Assembly (NCBI GenBank): GCA_002238565.1
Contig: MPMP01000043.1
Coordinates: 1 to 41,941, forward strand
From: Albidovulum sp. bin36
Lineage (GTDB): Bacteria; Pseudomonadota; Alphaproteobacteria; Rhodobacterales; Rhodobacteraceae
DNA length: 41,941 nucleotides
Direction of reading: 5' to 3'
Both the position numbers and the translations under genes were made by a program. Position 1 is the first letter of the stretch. Every line of letters starts with the position of its first letter. This document shows, piece after piece, positions 17,267 through 26,648 of this stretch. A model generated the notes under the pieces. That model was given only the letters and a program-made list of their open reading frames with translations, was not told the origin of the DNA and ran no database searches.

Positions 17267-17962
17267 ATCCATCTCCTTGTTATTCGGAATTCAGAGCCTT
17301 CTCGAATTCGCTCGGTTCCGTCATTGCCCTCAGCTATTTCGCCGCAGCCGGCGCCGGCGAATATCAGGCGCCAATCTGCGGCTTCAACGACCACTACACT
17401 AAAAACGGCGGGAATCAACGCCAATCGCCGCAACGGTTACGCAAAGGCTGCGGAAAACTATTCGGACGACTTCATCGCAATCGATGCGGTAATAATCAAA
17501 CCGGTTTCGTGCGCAAGACGCATTCCGCTTTCCACACCTAAATCGAACTTTCCAAACGAGGTCGGAGGCGTGCCAGAAAGGATCCGATGCGAATTCCGCG
17601 CATATAACGCCCACGAAATGCAAGATCAATCCTCGGCATTTGACACAAATATCGCGGACCGGGCCAATCATGAACTCTTGCACTCCTACTCGATTCTGAA
17701 ATCGCCTAATCCCGGTCCCGTCGGCTCGGAAACTGCCGGGCCGGACCCTGAATTTCCATTCGGCCCGTCCCTAGCCGTCTTGCCGGGAAATTTGACTCCC
17801 CGCTCGACCGGCCGACGGCGATGCCGGCGCGCGACACGGGGGCCCTCCACGGCGGCGAGAAACGCAAATAATAAAGAATCGCGAATATTCCTCCCGGAGC
17901 AGGCGAAATCGTCGACTCCAATGCGGCTGCCTATTGCCTCGACTCGCGCCGGAGGGATGCGA
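17267..17962. other. Intergenic region upstream of the sugar operon
   Basis: About 700 bp with no supported gene. A 241-codon open frame on the plus strand (17324-18049) and a 94-codon one on the minus strand show no motif or ribosome-binding site. The region must contain the rhaS promoter; no clear -35/-10 pair was recognised, and no regulator of DeoR, LacI or AraC type is present nearby. Confidence 0.5.
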
Positions 17963-18919
17963 TTAAACAATCCGACAGCGCGGCGGCTGTCCCGACAGCG
18001 CTCTGCGAATATCTTCGGCCACCGATTTTTGAAGGCGGCCAATAGCTGAATCGGAATAATACGCGGCGTGAGGGCTCAGAATCAAATTCGGCGCATCGCG
18101 CAGCGGCGAGCTCGCCGGAAGCGGTTCTTCGCTGAACACGTCGAGAGCGGCTCCGCCTATCGTTCCCGCCCGCAGCGCCTCCGCTAGATCGGCTTCAACG
18201 ACAATTCCGCCGCGCGAGGCATTGACGACAACCGCGTTCGGCTTCATCTTCGAAAGCGTTTCAGCGCAGACGACACCGGCCGTTTCGGAATTCAACGGCG
18301 CGTGGACCGAAATGGCGTCGCATTCTCGGAACAGCCTATCCAGACTCGCGATTTCGACGCCTTGCTCCGCTCCGGTTTTGGCAATTATCGGATCTACGAT
18401 CAGAAATTTGAACCCGAATCCTTGAAGCCTGCTGTGCACGGCTCGGCCGATGTTGCCGAAGCCCAGGAATCCGAAAACGCATTCGCTGAAAGGCTTTATG
18501 CCCTTGCCTGCGGATGTCGACTTCCATTCGCCCCTTCGAACCGATGAATCCAGCGACGGCAGTTTGCGCAGCAGCGACAGGCTGGCGGCCGCGGCATGCT
18601 CGGCCACTTCGGAAACGCAGTAGTCCGGGACGTATCCCACGGCAATATTGTTGCTCGCCGCAGCCTCGGTATCAATGTTGTCGTAGCCGACGCCGTAGCG
18701 AAGGACCGTTGCGTTCGGCGCCATCTCCTTCGCGGCCGACGCGTCGAAGGCTGCGAACTGCACGACGGCAACTTTTGCGCCGGCAACCGCATTGGCGACC
18801 TCGGTCGCGCTCCTGCATTGAAATTCGAGAAATTCCGCGCCGCACTCCAATGCCGCCTCGCGCTCCAAGTCCAAATCCGAAAAACTGAAGTCTGTAACGA
18901 CGACCTTTTGAATGGTCAC
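17963..18919 (-). CDS. D-2-hydroxyacid dehydrogenase (PGDH/CtBP-like)
   Basis: A 318-residue NAD-dependent 2-hydroxyacid dehydrogenase. The nucleotide-binding motif is FGFLGFGNIGRAV; catalytic residues are seen in VNASRGGIV (Arg), the acidic segment DVFSEEPLP (Glu) and LSPHAAYYS (His). The RYGVGYDNIDTEAA segment is typical of phosphoglycerate-dehydrogenase/CtBP-like members. The start is a GTG at 18919 in a GTGA overlap with the stop of the upstream decarboxylase-family gene; the open frame continues upstream only through that gene. Coupling suggests the two act on one pathway, for instance reduction of a 2-oxoacid. Confidence 0.9.
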   Translation of the reverse strand: MTIQKVVVTDFSFSDLDLEREAALECGAEFLEFQCRSATEVANAVAGAKVAVVQFAAFDASAAKEMAPNATVLRYGVGYDNIDTEAAASNNIAVGYVPDYCVSEVAEHAAAASLSLLRKLPSLDSSVRRGEWKSTSAGKGIKPFSECVFGFLGFGNIGRAVHSRLQGFGFKFLIVDPIIAKTGAEQGVEIASLDRLFRECDAISVHAPLNSETAGVVCAETLSKMKPNAVVVNASRGGIVVEADLAEALRAGTIGGAALDVFSEEPLPASSPLRDAPNLILSPHAAYYSDSAIGRLQKSVAEDIRRALSGQPPRCRIV

Positions 18920-19701
18920 TGGATGGCCTCCGTCAAATAGTCGAAAAGGATTTCTCCGGCAGTTAGAGTGAAATCGGCCTTCCAATAGAAGCCTTCGAGC
19001 GGCTCTAGAACCGGCAGCCGGAAAACGGGCGCCTGAGCGTTCGGGCGAAGCTCGACAGTGCACGGGCCCTTCCAGCACTCGTGAATTTCGACATCTTTCA
19101 ATCGGCGCGAAGTAAGTTGCCGGATCGCCGGCCGGCGGTCGATATGATCGACCGCCTTGAGGTTGATATTCGTCGCGAAGTCAAATCGAACCGACATTTC
19201 GGTGGGATCCGCCGGAATTTGCTTGTAGGGCATCGTCGCGGTTACGACATCGATGCCGTTGCGCTTCACCGTTCCCACGATCAGGTCGCCTCTGAACTCC
19301 AGCCGGGGAGTAGCCAGCTTCTTCGGCTGGCCGTGTATCTCGCGCCCGTGCGCGACGCCTACTTCCGAGCTCAGGAACAAGTAAGGCGAATAGGCGCCTT
19401 CCGCCTTGCCGGGAAGGGCGGCTCCGAACATGACATTGGTCTCCGCGTACGGCCCGAGCCAGTCAGTATCGTTCATGCGATAGATGTGGATCGCAACCGA
19501 GTCTCCCGTCGGCACCAGGGGCTCTGGAACGAGATGGGCGAGATGGGAAGCGTCGGTCCTATAGAACGCGGTCAGAATTTCCGCATTCCGAAACCGGAAC
19601 GGAAATGGCGGCACCGTCGGAGCATCCCACGGAGTCGAGAACCCGGCCTTTCGAATTTCGTCGATCGTCGGCTTCGACAATCCAAATTTCCTTTGCGTCA
19701 A
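18916..19701 (-). CDS. Acetoacetate decarboxylase-family protein
   Basis: A 261-residue protein (from the chosen start) of the ADC superfamily, whose members decarboxylate acetoacetate or act as aldolase-dehydratases on 2-oxoacids by a Schiff base. The motif GREIHGQPKKLATPRLEF holds the active-site lysine pair; SPYLFLSSEVGVAHG precedes it. No ATG begins the frame. The TTG at 19701 has AAAGGA 7-8 bases upstream and gives the normal family length; TTGs at 19764 and 19680 are alternatives. Its stop overlaps the GTG of the hydroxyacid dehydrogenase by 4 bases. Because ADC-fold enzymes vary widely, only the superfamily is certain. Confidence 0.85.
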   Translation of the reverse strand: MTQRKFGLSKPTIDEIRKAGFSTPWDAPTVPPFPFRFRNAEILTAFYRTDASHLAHLVPEPLVPTGDSVAIHIYRMNDTDWLGPYAETNVMFGAALPGKAEGAYSPYLFLSSEVGVAHGREIHGQPKKLATPRLEFRGDLIVGTVKRNGIDVVTATMPYKQIPADPTEMSVRFDFATNINLKAVDHIDRRPAIRQLTSRRLKDVEIHECWKGPCTVELRPNAQAPVFRLPVLEPLEGFYWKADFTLTAGEILFDYLTEAIQ

Positions 19702-20472
19702 ATCGTCAATTCCTTTGCCATGAAGTGGAAAGCGCAATTTATTCCCCGACGCCGGGGCTTTCAAATCTTAAACGACATTCGACGCTCGCACATAGTTCAT
19801 TAATCGGGCGTTGCTAAATCTATCGTCGGCCGGTTTCCAATTCGGGTCTGGACACCCGAATTTGCGAGGCCAAGTTTCATTCGCCATCCCCGGAATTTTC
19901 TGAAATCGATTTGTTTCGCGATTGATATCCGAATTTCCGCCTGCGAAATCCTGAAGCCGAACGGCAATCGCTCCCTGCCGCCGGTCGATTGCTTTGGCAA
20001 GACCTGTCCGCGAGTTCTCGAAGGCGCGGGAGCAAATGGAAAACTTGTCGATTGGATATCGCCTTCATAAAGCCCATAGCTTCCCGAACCGCAGAAGCAT
20101 AGGTTCGAATGCGGAAGAAATTCCGCTCGACCGTACCCTGATTCGTCGATGCTTTTACCGCGGCTGAATAGCGAATCGCCGAGGCTGGCCGGTTCGCGCC
20201 GCTCAATTCGCTCCAAGGCAACGCAATAGCCGACCAAGTACTGTTGTCGACCGATTTCTTTTCGCGATCCGATCTCCCCGGTTCCGATCAGGCACGGGAC
20301 CATTTTCAGAAATTTGAATTCCGCGAACGGCCGATCCGAGTGAATGCCGAATATGCTCGCAACAGCCTCCGTCAAAATCCATGCGAGGAATTTTCTTTCA
20401 AAATTGGCCGACAAGCCAATTTCGAATTCGATACCCGGCGAGGAAATTGCAAGCTTTGAAGCGAACGAAACG
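19702..20472. other. Intergenic region between the decarboxylase and djlA-like genes
   Basis: About 770 bp. A minus-strand frame stays open from 20696 to 19800, overlapping the djlA-like gene out of frame, but its translation has no recognisable domain and no start signal. I treat the stretch as non-coding or as an unrecognisable remnant. Confidence 0.45.
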
Positions 20473-21249
20473 TCAGGATATACCGCGTTCCTTCTTGATC
20501 CTGTCGTATGCGGAATTTGCTTCGGCCATTTTCCGATTGCTGACTGCGATGAATTCTTCGGGAAGGCCCCTGCCCATGGCGACATCGGGGTGGTTCTCGC
20601 GAAGAATTTTTCTATGCGCCGATTTGATCGCGCTGTCGCTCGCGTCCGGAGCGACCCCCAGCACTTGGTACGGATCGGCGCCGTCCGTCTCGGCAAGTCG
20701 GGAGTAGATTCCGAAAATTCGCGAATATTCGTCCGGCACGAAGCCGAATATCTCAGATACTCTCTTCAAGAAGACTTTCTCGGCGGGGTGCAGCACGCCG
20801 TCCGATTGGGCGATTAGAACCAGAGCCCCGAGCAGGTCTTCAAGGGCTTTAGGGCTATTCCGGAAAATGCTCGCGATTTGATTGGCGTATTCTTCGAATC
20901 CCGTGGCATCATTTGACGCGTTCATAAACATTCGGGACATTAGGGTCGATGCGAATCCAGGCATCGGAAATACTCGCTTCAAGGTATCGAACTCAATCTG
21001 AGTTACGCGACCGTCAACCTTGCTAAGCTTGGCCGCCAATGCGACAAATGACAGAATAAACGTTGCTTGCTGGTTTTCCTGGCGTTCGTTTTGCCCCGGA
21101 GACCCGGAATATCCAAGGCGTTCGACCTTTTTAGCCTCCTTCCTGTGCTTATCTGTCAGGTGGCCAACGCCGACCCCGATCAACGCGCCGAGCGGTCCGC
21201 CAAGCGTTAAGCCAATCGCGCCGCCGATCAATTTTCCCCATACGCTCAA
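20473..21249 (-). CDS. djlA: DjlA-like co-chaperone: TerB-like and J domains
   Basis: A 258-residue membrane-linked Hsp40. Residues 1-32 are a glycine-rich hydrophobic stretch typical of DjlA; residues 60-175 form the central helical TerB-like domain (FILSFVALAAKLSKVDGRVT, then LVLIAQSDGVLHPAEKVFLKR). The C-terminal J domain starts at DPYQVLGVAPDASDSAIK, with the essential HPD at ENHPDVAMG. It would stimulate the ATPase of DnaK at the inner membrane. The start is a TTG at 21249 with AGGAG 6 bases upstream; an ATG is not available near it. It appears monocistronic. Highly conserved layout, so function assignment is good. Confidence 0.9.
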   Translation of the reverse strand: MSVWGKLIGGAIGLTLGGPLGALIGVGVGHLTDKHRKEAKKVERLGYSGSPGQNERQENQQATFILSFVALAAKLSKVDGRVTQIEFDTLKRVFPMPGFASTLMSRMFMNASNDATGFEEYANQIASIFRNSPKALEDLLGALVLIAQSDGVLHPAEKVFLKRVSEIFGFVPDEYSRIFGIYSRLAETDGADPYQVLGVAPDASDSAIKSAHRKILRENHPDVAMGRGLPEEFIAVSNRKMAEANSAYDRIKKERGIS

Positions 21250-21961
21250 TCTAATCTCCTAATTTTGCGCCTCAGGCTAAACATTCGCGCCGGAGTTGTC
21301 TACCGACAGTTTCGCCCGGCATTTGGTAGGCTGCAATCCTTTTTAGTTGCAGCTGCCCAAGAATTTGCCGTCGCTGCCAATTAACGTGGTGGAAGCGAAT
21401 GCAATTTTCAGCCCGCAGAGTCTATTCCCGCCATGCCTAGATTGACGCGCTTTCGCCGCGAATTCATGAATTCATCACTATCAATTGAAAACTTCTACTT
21501 CGCTTCCCGTTTACGCATCCATTAGATCTCTTTCGCCAATGGCGAGATGCGCCTCCCGTTTTCTCCGCATCTTCGACAAAAACCTTCATGATTTTCTGCG
21601 GTTACTTACCCCGGAGCATGAAACTCGCGTTTGGCTGACGGTTGTCGGGACCGGAGTATCCTGAGGCCCATGGATCGGGTGCCGGCGGCCAGGGGAAAGT
21701 GTGCCCATAGCCCGCAAAGAGTTTCAGAGAAAAAACCGTGAACGAGGGAACCGCCAATTGCTTCATTTAATGGCTGCTCCAACCGCTCAAGCGCAGCTCG
21801 GGCTAAATACCGGTTGCATCACGGCTTTCATCGCCCAACGGATTGAGCGGTCAGGAAGCGCGATTAGGATGCCCTTCGGCGCGTAGGTCTTACACCAAAC
21901 ACACGGTCGAACAAGCGTCGAAGGCAGATGCCGGGAGATCCGGTGAGCAACGCGTGGACCT
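21250..21961. other. Intergenic region upstream of the djlA-like gene
   Basis: About 710 bp with no supported coding region; open frames such as 21701-21886 plus have neither motifs nor ribosome-binding sites. It must hold the djlA promoter. No RNA gene was recognised. Confidence 0.5.
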
Positions 21962-23467
21962 TCAATTCTCCTCGATGCTCGCCGCAATCCGGGTGCATAT
22001 CTCTATGACATCGAAATCGCGATAGACCGGTCCGACGACCTGAATTCCGGCCGGAAGCCCGTTCGTTGAGACGCCGACCGGCATGGAAACGGCCGGCAGG
22101 TAGGGCAGGCTCGCGACGGCAGCCCAAAAATGCTGATCGAGAATGGGGATCCGAACGCCGTTCACCTCAATCGTGCGGTTCGCGACATTGTCGTCATTCA
22201 TAATCCGAGGCGCTGTGCTCGCGGCCACGGGGCAAAGGAAAGCGTCATATTCCTTGAAGAACCGGCGCCACGCCTGACAAATCTCCAAACGCTCCTCGTG
22301 CAGCTGCAGCCAATCGCGGTGCAGTATCGCCGTGCCGCGGGCATTCCTGTATTCGTGCGAATCGGGATCGATGCGCTCGCCGCCCGCCAACGCCAGAGCC
22401 GCATCGAAACTGTCGTCCGACAGTCTTGTCGATGTCTCGCTGCGAACCAGTAGATTAAAGAGTTCCGTGGCGCGGGAGAAACTGAATTCGGGCAGCCGAC
22501 CTTCGTCCACCTTCGCGCCTTTGGCACGAAGGGCTTCGACGAATTCCTGCATCAGTTCCAGATAGGGACGGTCGATGGGACAGCCCGGGTGATCGAGGAG
22601 GCACGCGAACCTGCGAGTGGACAGCGGCCGGCCTTCGGGCGCGGGCAGTGCGAGCGTCCAAGCATCGGATTCCGGCTCGCCGGGCCCGGCCAACTCCGAA
22701 AGCAGGAGTGCCAGATCCGCGGGTTCGCGAGCAATCGGGCCAGCGACATTGATGTCCTGACCTCGCATCCCTCCCGACAGCGAATTGCCGCTCAGAGGGA
22801 TCAAACTCCAGGTCGGCTTCAGTCCGTAAACGCCGCAGTAATGCGCGGGAATCCGGATCGATCCACCCTGGTCGCTGCCGACATCGGCGTAACTCATTGC
22901 GCTGGCCACGGCGGCGGCGCTCCCCCCCGAGGAGCCACCGGCGCTGCGGGCCGGATCCCAGGGATTTCGCGTCGCGCCGAACAACCTATTGCGGGTTTCC
23001 CAGTCCGCAAGCCGCTCCGGCACATTGGTCTTACCCAAAATCACTGCGCCGGCGGCCTCCAGCCGTTCCGCAACCGGCGAATGCCTGCATGCCACGGCGC
23101 CGGCCCGCGCCGGATCGCCCCACGTCGTCGGCAATTCCGCGATGTCGAAGGTCTCCTTCAAAGTCACAGGTATGCCGTGGAGACGACCCGCTATCCGGCC
23201 TCGCGCACGATCCCGATCCAGTGCATCAGCGCGTAACTTCGCGCCGTCCGCATTCATCGCGACAACCGCATTGATCTCGGGATTCAGCGCCTCGACCGCC
23301 TCGAGACATTCATCCAGCGCCGCGCGCGCAGAAAGCGCGCCGCAGGCCAGCCGGCTCAGAACAGCCGATACGCCAGGCCGATCGAGACCCACCGGGCGTC
23401 CACGCGCCGGGGCGCATACATCGGCTTCGCGGCGACCCCGGGGCTGCGCGGGTTCCGCCGCCTTCAT
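21962..23467 (-). CDS. Amidase-signature family hydrolase
   Basis: A 501-residue amidase. The Ser-cisSer-Lys triad is visible: Lys104 in VTLKETFD, the serine pair at 179-180 in AGGSSGGSAAAVAS, and the nucleophile Ser203 in GSDQGGSIRIPA. The C-terminal LPAGIQVVGPVYRDFDVIEI is also typical. Such enzymes cleave amides of carboxylic acids; substrate is not evident. The ATG at 23467 is chosen from the domain boundary; the open frame runs on to 23680 in a low-quality, arginine-rich stretch. The first 30 residues are weakly conserved, so a slightly later start is possible. The gene stands alone. Confidence 0.9.
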   Translation of the reverse strand: MKAAEPAQPRGRREADVCAPARGRPVGLDRPGVSAVLSRLACGALSARAALDECLEAVEALNPEINAVVAMNADGAKLRADALDRDRARGRIAGRLHGIPVTLKETFDIAELPTTWGDPARAGAVACRHSPVAERLEAAGAVILGKTNVPERLADWETRNRLFGATRNPWDPARSAGGSSGGSAAAVASAMSYADVGSDQGGSIRIPAHYCGVYGLKPTWSLIPLSGNSLSGGMRGQDINVAGPIAREPADLALLLSELAGPGEPESDAWTLALPAPEGRPLSTRRFACLLDHPGCPIDRPYLELMQEFVEALRAKGAKVDEGRLPEFSFSRATELFNLLVRSETSTRLSDDSFDAALALAGGERIDPDSHEYRNARGTAILHRDWLQLHEERLEICQAWRRFFKEYDAFLCPVAASTAPRIMNDDNVANRTIEVNGVRIPILDQHFWAAVASLPYLPAVSMPVGVSTNGLPAGIQVVGPVYRDFDVIEICTRIAASIEEN

Positions 23468-24280
23468 CGCCGGCAAACCGCATCGGCGCCGGAAGCGTCC
23501 CGCCTTTTGAAACGGCCGGCCGCGACGGTCCGACGGGCATCCGGCGTTCGGTCGGGTTTCGACTTCCCGTGCATTTCCCGACAGCTTCCCGGCAAAGTCG
23601 CCAATTCCATGCACTGCAATATACGATTCATTTCTTGTCGCCGTCGATACGCGGACATTCGCACTCTTTGTCCACGCCAATAGGGGGTAAACTTCTCAGC
23701 CGATCGAAAACTCATGGAAGCCTTCATTTTTTAGCGCACTCCGGCAGGAAATTCAAGCAAACAGGCCACAGTGGGTGTAAACAATTTGTTTGAAACGGCG
23801 ATGCGGGAAAGATTGCTAAGGAAGACAGCCGCGTTTTACGCGTGCGTTGTTATCCGAATTCGTCTACGCGGAGACAATCGCGCAGCCCGGCTTTATTGAA
23901 TGGCTAGGGACTGCCTGTTCATCGCCGCTGATCGAGGTCGGCAAATAAAGCGAACCGGCATCGCCATTTGAGATATCGGATCCGTTCGCACTTCCGGTCC
24001 CGTTTAGCCTTTAACCGGGCGACTTCGCGGTAGAGCTTGCCGAAGAATGGTTAGGCAGATCGGGCAGAAATAACTCTCTACGCGTAAGTGGCTGATGCGG
24101 ACGCGGAGACCGCTTCCATCGGCAGATCGAGGAATTCAGGTACGACGGTTATAAAGTATCTAAATACAAGCGAAACGACATATCTCGGAATTTAACCGAC
24201 CTTAGAAACAGTTGGCTCGTTGCTAAAAGTTCAGTTAGGACGCATATTGTTTCGTCTATGCAGGAAAGCGATTTCGTCTA
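23468..24280. other. Intergenic left flank of the defence island
   Basis: About 810 bp without a supported gene. Base composition drifts from GC-rich to AT-richer along it, which suggests that the left border of an acquired segment lies here. I see no direct repeat, tRNA or integrase. The promoter for the gene at 24281 should lie near its right end. Confidence 0.5.
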
Positions 24281-24805
24281 ATGATAAAAACTAGTTTAAT
24301 TTTCCTCGGGGCAATTGTCGGTGGCGTGGTAGCAATTGCCGGAATGGTATTGTGTTTTGGTTGGGGTACTCCATATTATGGCCAAGTCGCCCACCTTGAT
24401 CCTACGCGAAGCGACTATGTCGATCTGCTTCTAACGCTGATGACGATATTCCTTGCAGCGATCGGGCTGGCCGTTACCGTAGGCGCATTAGTCATTGGTC
24501 TGGTTGCGCTTAAGACTCTACGAGAGATTAAGAACGATGCCGCCAACTCTGCCCAAGCCGCTGCTGAAGCTAAAATTTCGGAAACCATTACCGAGAAGTT
24601 GGAGCCTAATGTCATTGCAAACGTCAGAAATTCATTGCCACCAGCTCTGCGAATTGCGCTGCTAGATGAAGAAATAGGTCACAAGATTTTGACTGATATG
24701 GCTCGAAAGGGAGTGCTGGACCCGATTTTGGAGAGGCTTATTGCGCGCCTCCAAGCCGGAGGAAATGAATTCCGTCTTGATGAAGACACTGACAACGAGA
24801 AATGA
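24281..24805 (+). CDS. Two-TM membrane protein, first gene of the ImmA/beta cassette
   Basis: A 174-residue protein I do not recognise. Two hydrophobic helices are clear: about residues 5-28 (LIFLGAIVGGVVAIAGMVLC) and 48-78 (LLLTLMTIFLAAIGLAVTVG and on). After them comes a long charged, alanine-rich region (REIKNDAANSAQAAAEAKIS) likely to form a cytoplasmic coiled coil, then a helical tail (IGHKILTDMARKG). It could anchor the two following proteins to the membrane or act as a membrane effector. AGGAA stands about 13 bases before the ATG. It is followed after 30 bp by the ImmA gene; composition is AT-richer than the flanking metabolic genes. Confidence 0.75.
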   Translation: MIKTSLIFLGAIVGGVVAIAGMVLCFGWGTPYYGQVAHLDPTRSDYVDLLLTLMTIFLAAIGLAVTVGALVIGLVALKTLREIKNDAANSAQAAAEAKISETITEKLEPNVIANVRNSLPPALRIALLDEEIGHKILTDMARKGVLDPILERLIARLQAGGNEFRLDEDTDNEK

Positions 24806-24835
24806 CAGGTTTGTCGGCGACTGAGGAGGGTTATC

Positions 24836-25384
24836 ATGGACAGAAAGTCGATAGAAATGGCCGCATCGGAGACTTGGAAAATTAAGTCGCCTTCGAGGGA
24901 GTTTTTGAATCTGCCAAAGGACGAGCGTGATGTGATTGACGAGTTTCTCGGCGAGTGTCCGGTCAGGCTCGGCGCAATGGCGGCTCGGCTTGGAATAAAG
25001 GTTTTGATTTCAACGCTCCCTCGCGGCACGTCCGGTCGGATTGAACAGGAAGGTGATCAATTCGTCATTCGTATCAATCGCCACGAGGCGAAGCACCGAC
25101 AACGCTTTACGCTAGCGCACGAGATTGCCCACTATTTGCTGCATCGCGACAAAATAGTTGCTTCGGGCGGATGGTCGGAAAACGTCCTGCTTCGGTCAGG
25201 CCAACCCCAAAACATCGAGTACGAAGCAAACAGACTCGCATCAGACCTGGTGATTCCTTCAAACCTGTTAGCGAATGCGACCACCGAAATTGAGGGTCCT
25301 ATTACTAGCGAGACAATCAAGAGCTTTGCTCGACGATTCGGCGTGTCGGAGGCCGCAATGGAAATCAAATTTCAAATGATGTGA
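24836..25384 (+). CDS. ImmA/IrrE-family metallo-endopeptidase
   Basis: A 182-residue zinc peptidase. The HExxH motif lies in FTLAHEIAHYLLH (His95, Glu96, His99), and the third ligand is in IEYEANRLASDLVIP (about Glu130), the standard IrrE/ImmA pattern. Family members cleave a helix-turn-helix repressor or toxin partner in response to DNA damage or phage. Here no HTH domain is fused and no separate repressor gene is adjacent; the partner may be one of the two neighbours. A strong GAGGAGGG precedes the ATG. The end is followed after 13 bp by the beta-family gene, so the three genes form one transcript. Confidence 0.9.
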   Translation: MDRKSIEMAASETWKIKSPSREFLNLPKDERDVIDEFLGECPVRLGAMAARLGIKVLISTLPRGTSGRIEQEGDQFVIRINRHEAKHRQRFTLAHEIAHYLLHRDKIVASGGWSENVLLRSGQPQNIEYEANRLASDLVIPSNLLANATTEIEGPITSETIKSFARRFGVSEAAMEIKFQMM

Positions 25385-25397
25385 GGAAGTTGCGGCG

Positions 25398-26477
25398 ATG
25401 GACGTACAGGAATACTTGGTAACGCTAGGCATCCGTCCAGCGGAGCTAACAGGTCTGAAAGAACTTCCCGGTAGCACAAAAAATGCCCTGACTCCGCTAG
25501 TCCTCCTTGCGCCGTGGCTCAATACTACACCTTTGTCGAGAGCATTGGACAAATTCGAGGAATCCTATCCTTCAAGACGCTACTTCATAGACGTAGACAC
25601 CTACTACAGGATAAAAAATGACGAACCAAACGAGGCGAAGCAAGATTGGTTTAAGCTCGCGCAAAAACCCGCAGACTTAAATGTTTGGTGGAATCTGCTC
25701 TCGGACTACCCATACACAAATCCTTGTTTGCTCATGGCGGGACAATCTATCGAAATTGCGCTGGAACAAATCAAATGGGCTAGAGAGCACAGCCGTACGT
25801 TTTGCTTGAGAATAAATTTGGCTGAAGGCGTAGGCAATGGAATTCCCGTTTGGATGCCCGAGCTGGTCAAGAAACTCGAAAAAGACGGTTCAAACGACTA
25901 CGCGGTAGTTTTCGAGTTTGGTTGGGTCGAGGACGCGCTGCTCGTCGCTGCTGTAGCAAGCGGCTACACCAAAGAGTTATTCGCCAATATTCCACGCGAG
26001 GTTCCGGTTGCCGTCTCCTGCACTACTTTCCCCACAGCCTTTACAACTTTCCACGGCATTGGAGAACGCGTTTTTTCAAACCGAGAACTTGTCAACCAGA
26101 TTAAGCGAGACACAAACCATCCGAGAATTATCTATGGAGACTGGGGCACTACAAAGCCGCGATCGTACCGGCACGCTAACCGGCCGACGAACCGGATGGA
26201 CTACCCAACCGACAACTCATGGGTGATTGCTCGAAATCAAGGTGAACATGTTTCCTTTCAAATTGCGGCCAAACGGATAAAGGATTGTCAGCATTGGAGC
26301 GGCGATCTCGGCGTTTGGGGCGAACAGCTGATTGAAAGTACGGCCGCCGGGCACGAGTTTGCAATTGACACGATGCCCAAGATGATCGCCGCGCGAATCA
26401 ACATCCACCTTCACAGGCAAGCCTTCTACGGTCACTTACCGCAGCCAGCAGCGCTCGATGAAGAATGGACTGATTGA
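25398..26477 (+). CDS. Beta-protein-family protein (PF14350-type)
   Basis: A 359-residue cytoplasmic protein. I assign it to the 'beta family protein' group from its layout: RRYFIDVDTYYR near residue 60, CLRINLAEGVG at about 135, an acidic strand AVVFEFGWVEDA, SNRELVNQIKRD, and the C-terminal-third block PRIIYGDWGTTKPR. The group is common in phages, prophages and defence regions; its biochemical role is not known to me. GAGGAAG stands 8 bases before the ATG. It is the last gene of the plus-strand cassette and ends 171 bp from the converging gajB. Family assignment is by recollection and should be treated as probable. Confidence 0.7.
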   Translation: MDVQEYLVTLGIRPAELTGLKELPGSTKNALTPLVLLAPWLNTTPLSRALDKFEESYPSRRYFIDVDTYYRIKNDEPNEAKQDWFKLAQKPADLNVWWNLLSDYPYTNPCLLMAGQSIEIALEQIKWAREHSRTFCLRINLAEGVGNGIPVWMPELVKKLEKDGSNDYAVVFEFGWVEDALLVAAVASGYTKELFANIPREVPVAVSCTTFPTAFTTFHGIGERVFSNRELVNQIKRDTNHPRIIYGDWGTTKPRSYRHANRPTNRMDYPTDNSWVIARNQGEHVSFQIAAKRIKDCQHWSGDLGVWGEQLIESTAAGHEFAIDTMPKMIAARINIHLHRQAFYGHLPQPAALDEEWTD

Positions 26478-26648
26478 CGCCGATTAATTTTAGAAAACCC
26501 GTATTGCTAGATCGGCCAAATTGGGAGCGTTAGGTTTCTTGGCGGCGTAAGGCACAAAGATAAAATTGACGCAACTGCAACGAAAATCCTTCGTCTAATA
26601 TTTCAGGAATGCCCATTGAACGCGAATTCCTCGTCGTCGAATTTAGTG

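Noticed and set aside
17324..18049. 241-codon plus-strand open frame
   Set aside because: Low-complexity Arg/Ser/Pro-rich translation overlapping the end of the hydroxyacid dehydrogenase; no ribosome-binding site.
19800..20696. 298-codon minus-strand open frame
   Set aside because: Its first quarter overlaps the djlA-like gene out of frame, it has no start signal, and the translation shows no motif; long chance frames are common in this GC-rich DNA.
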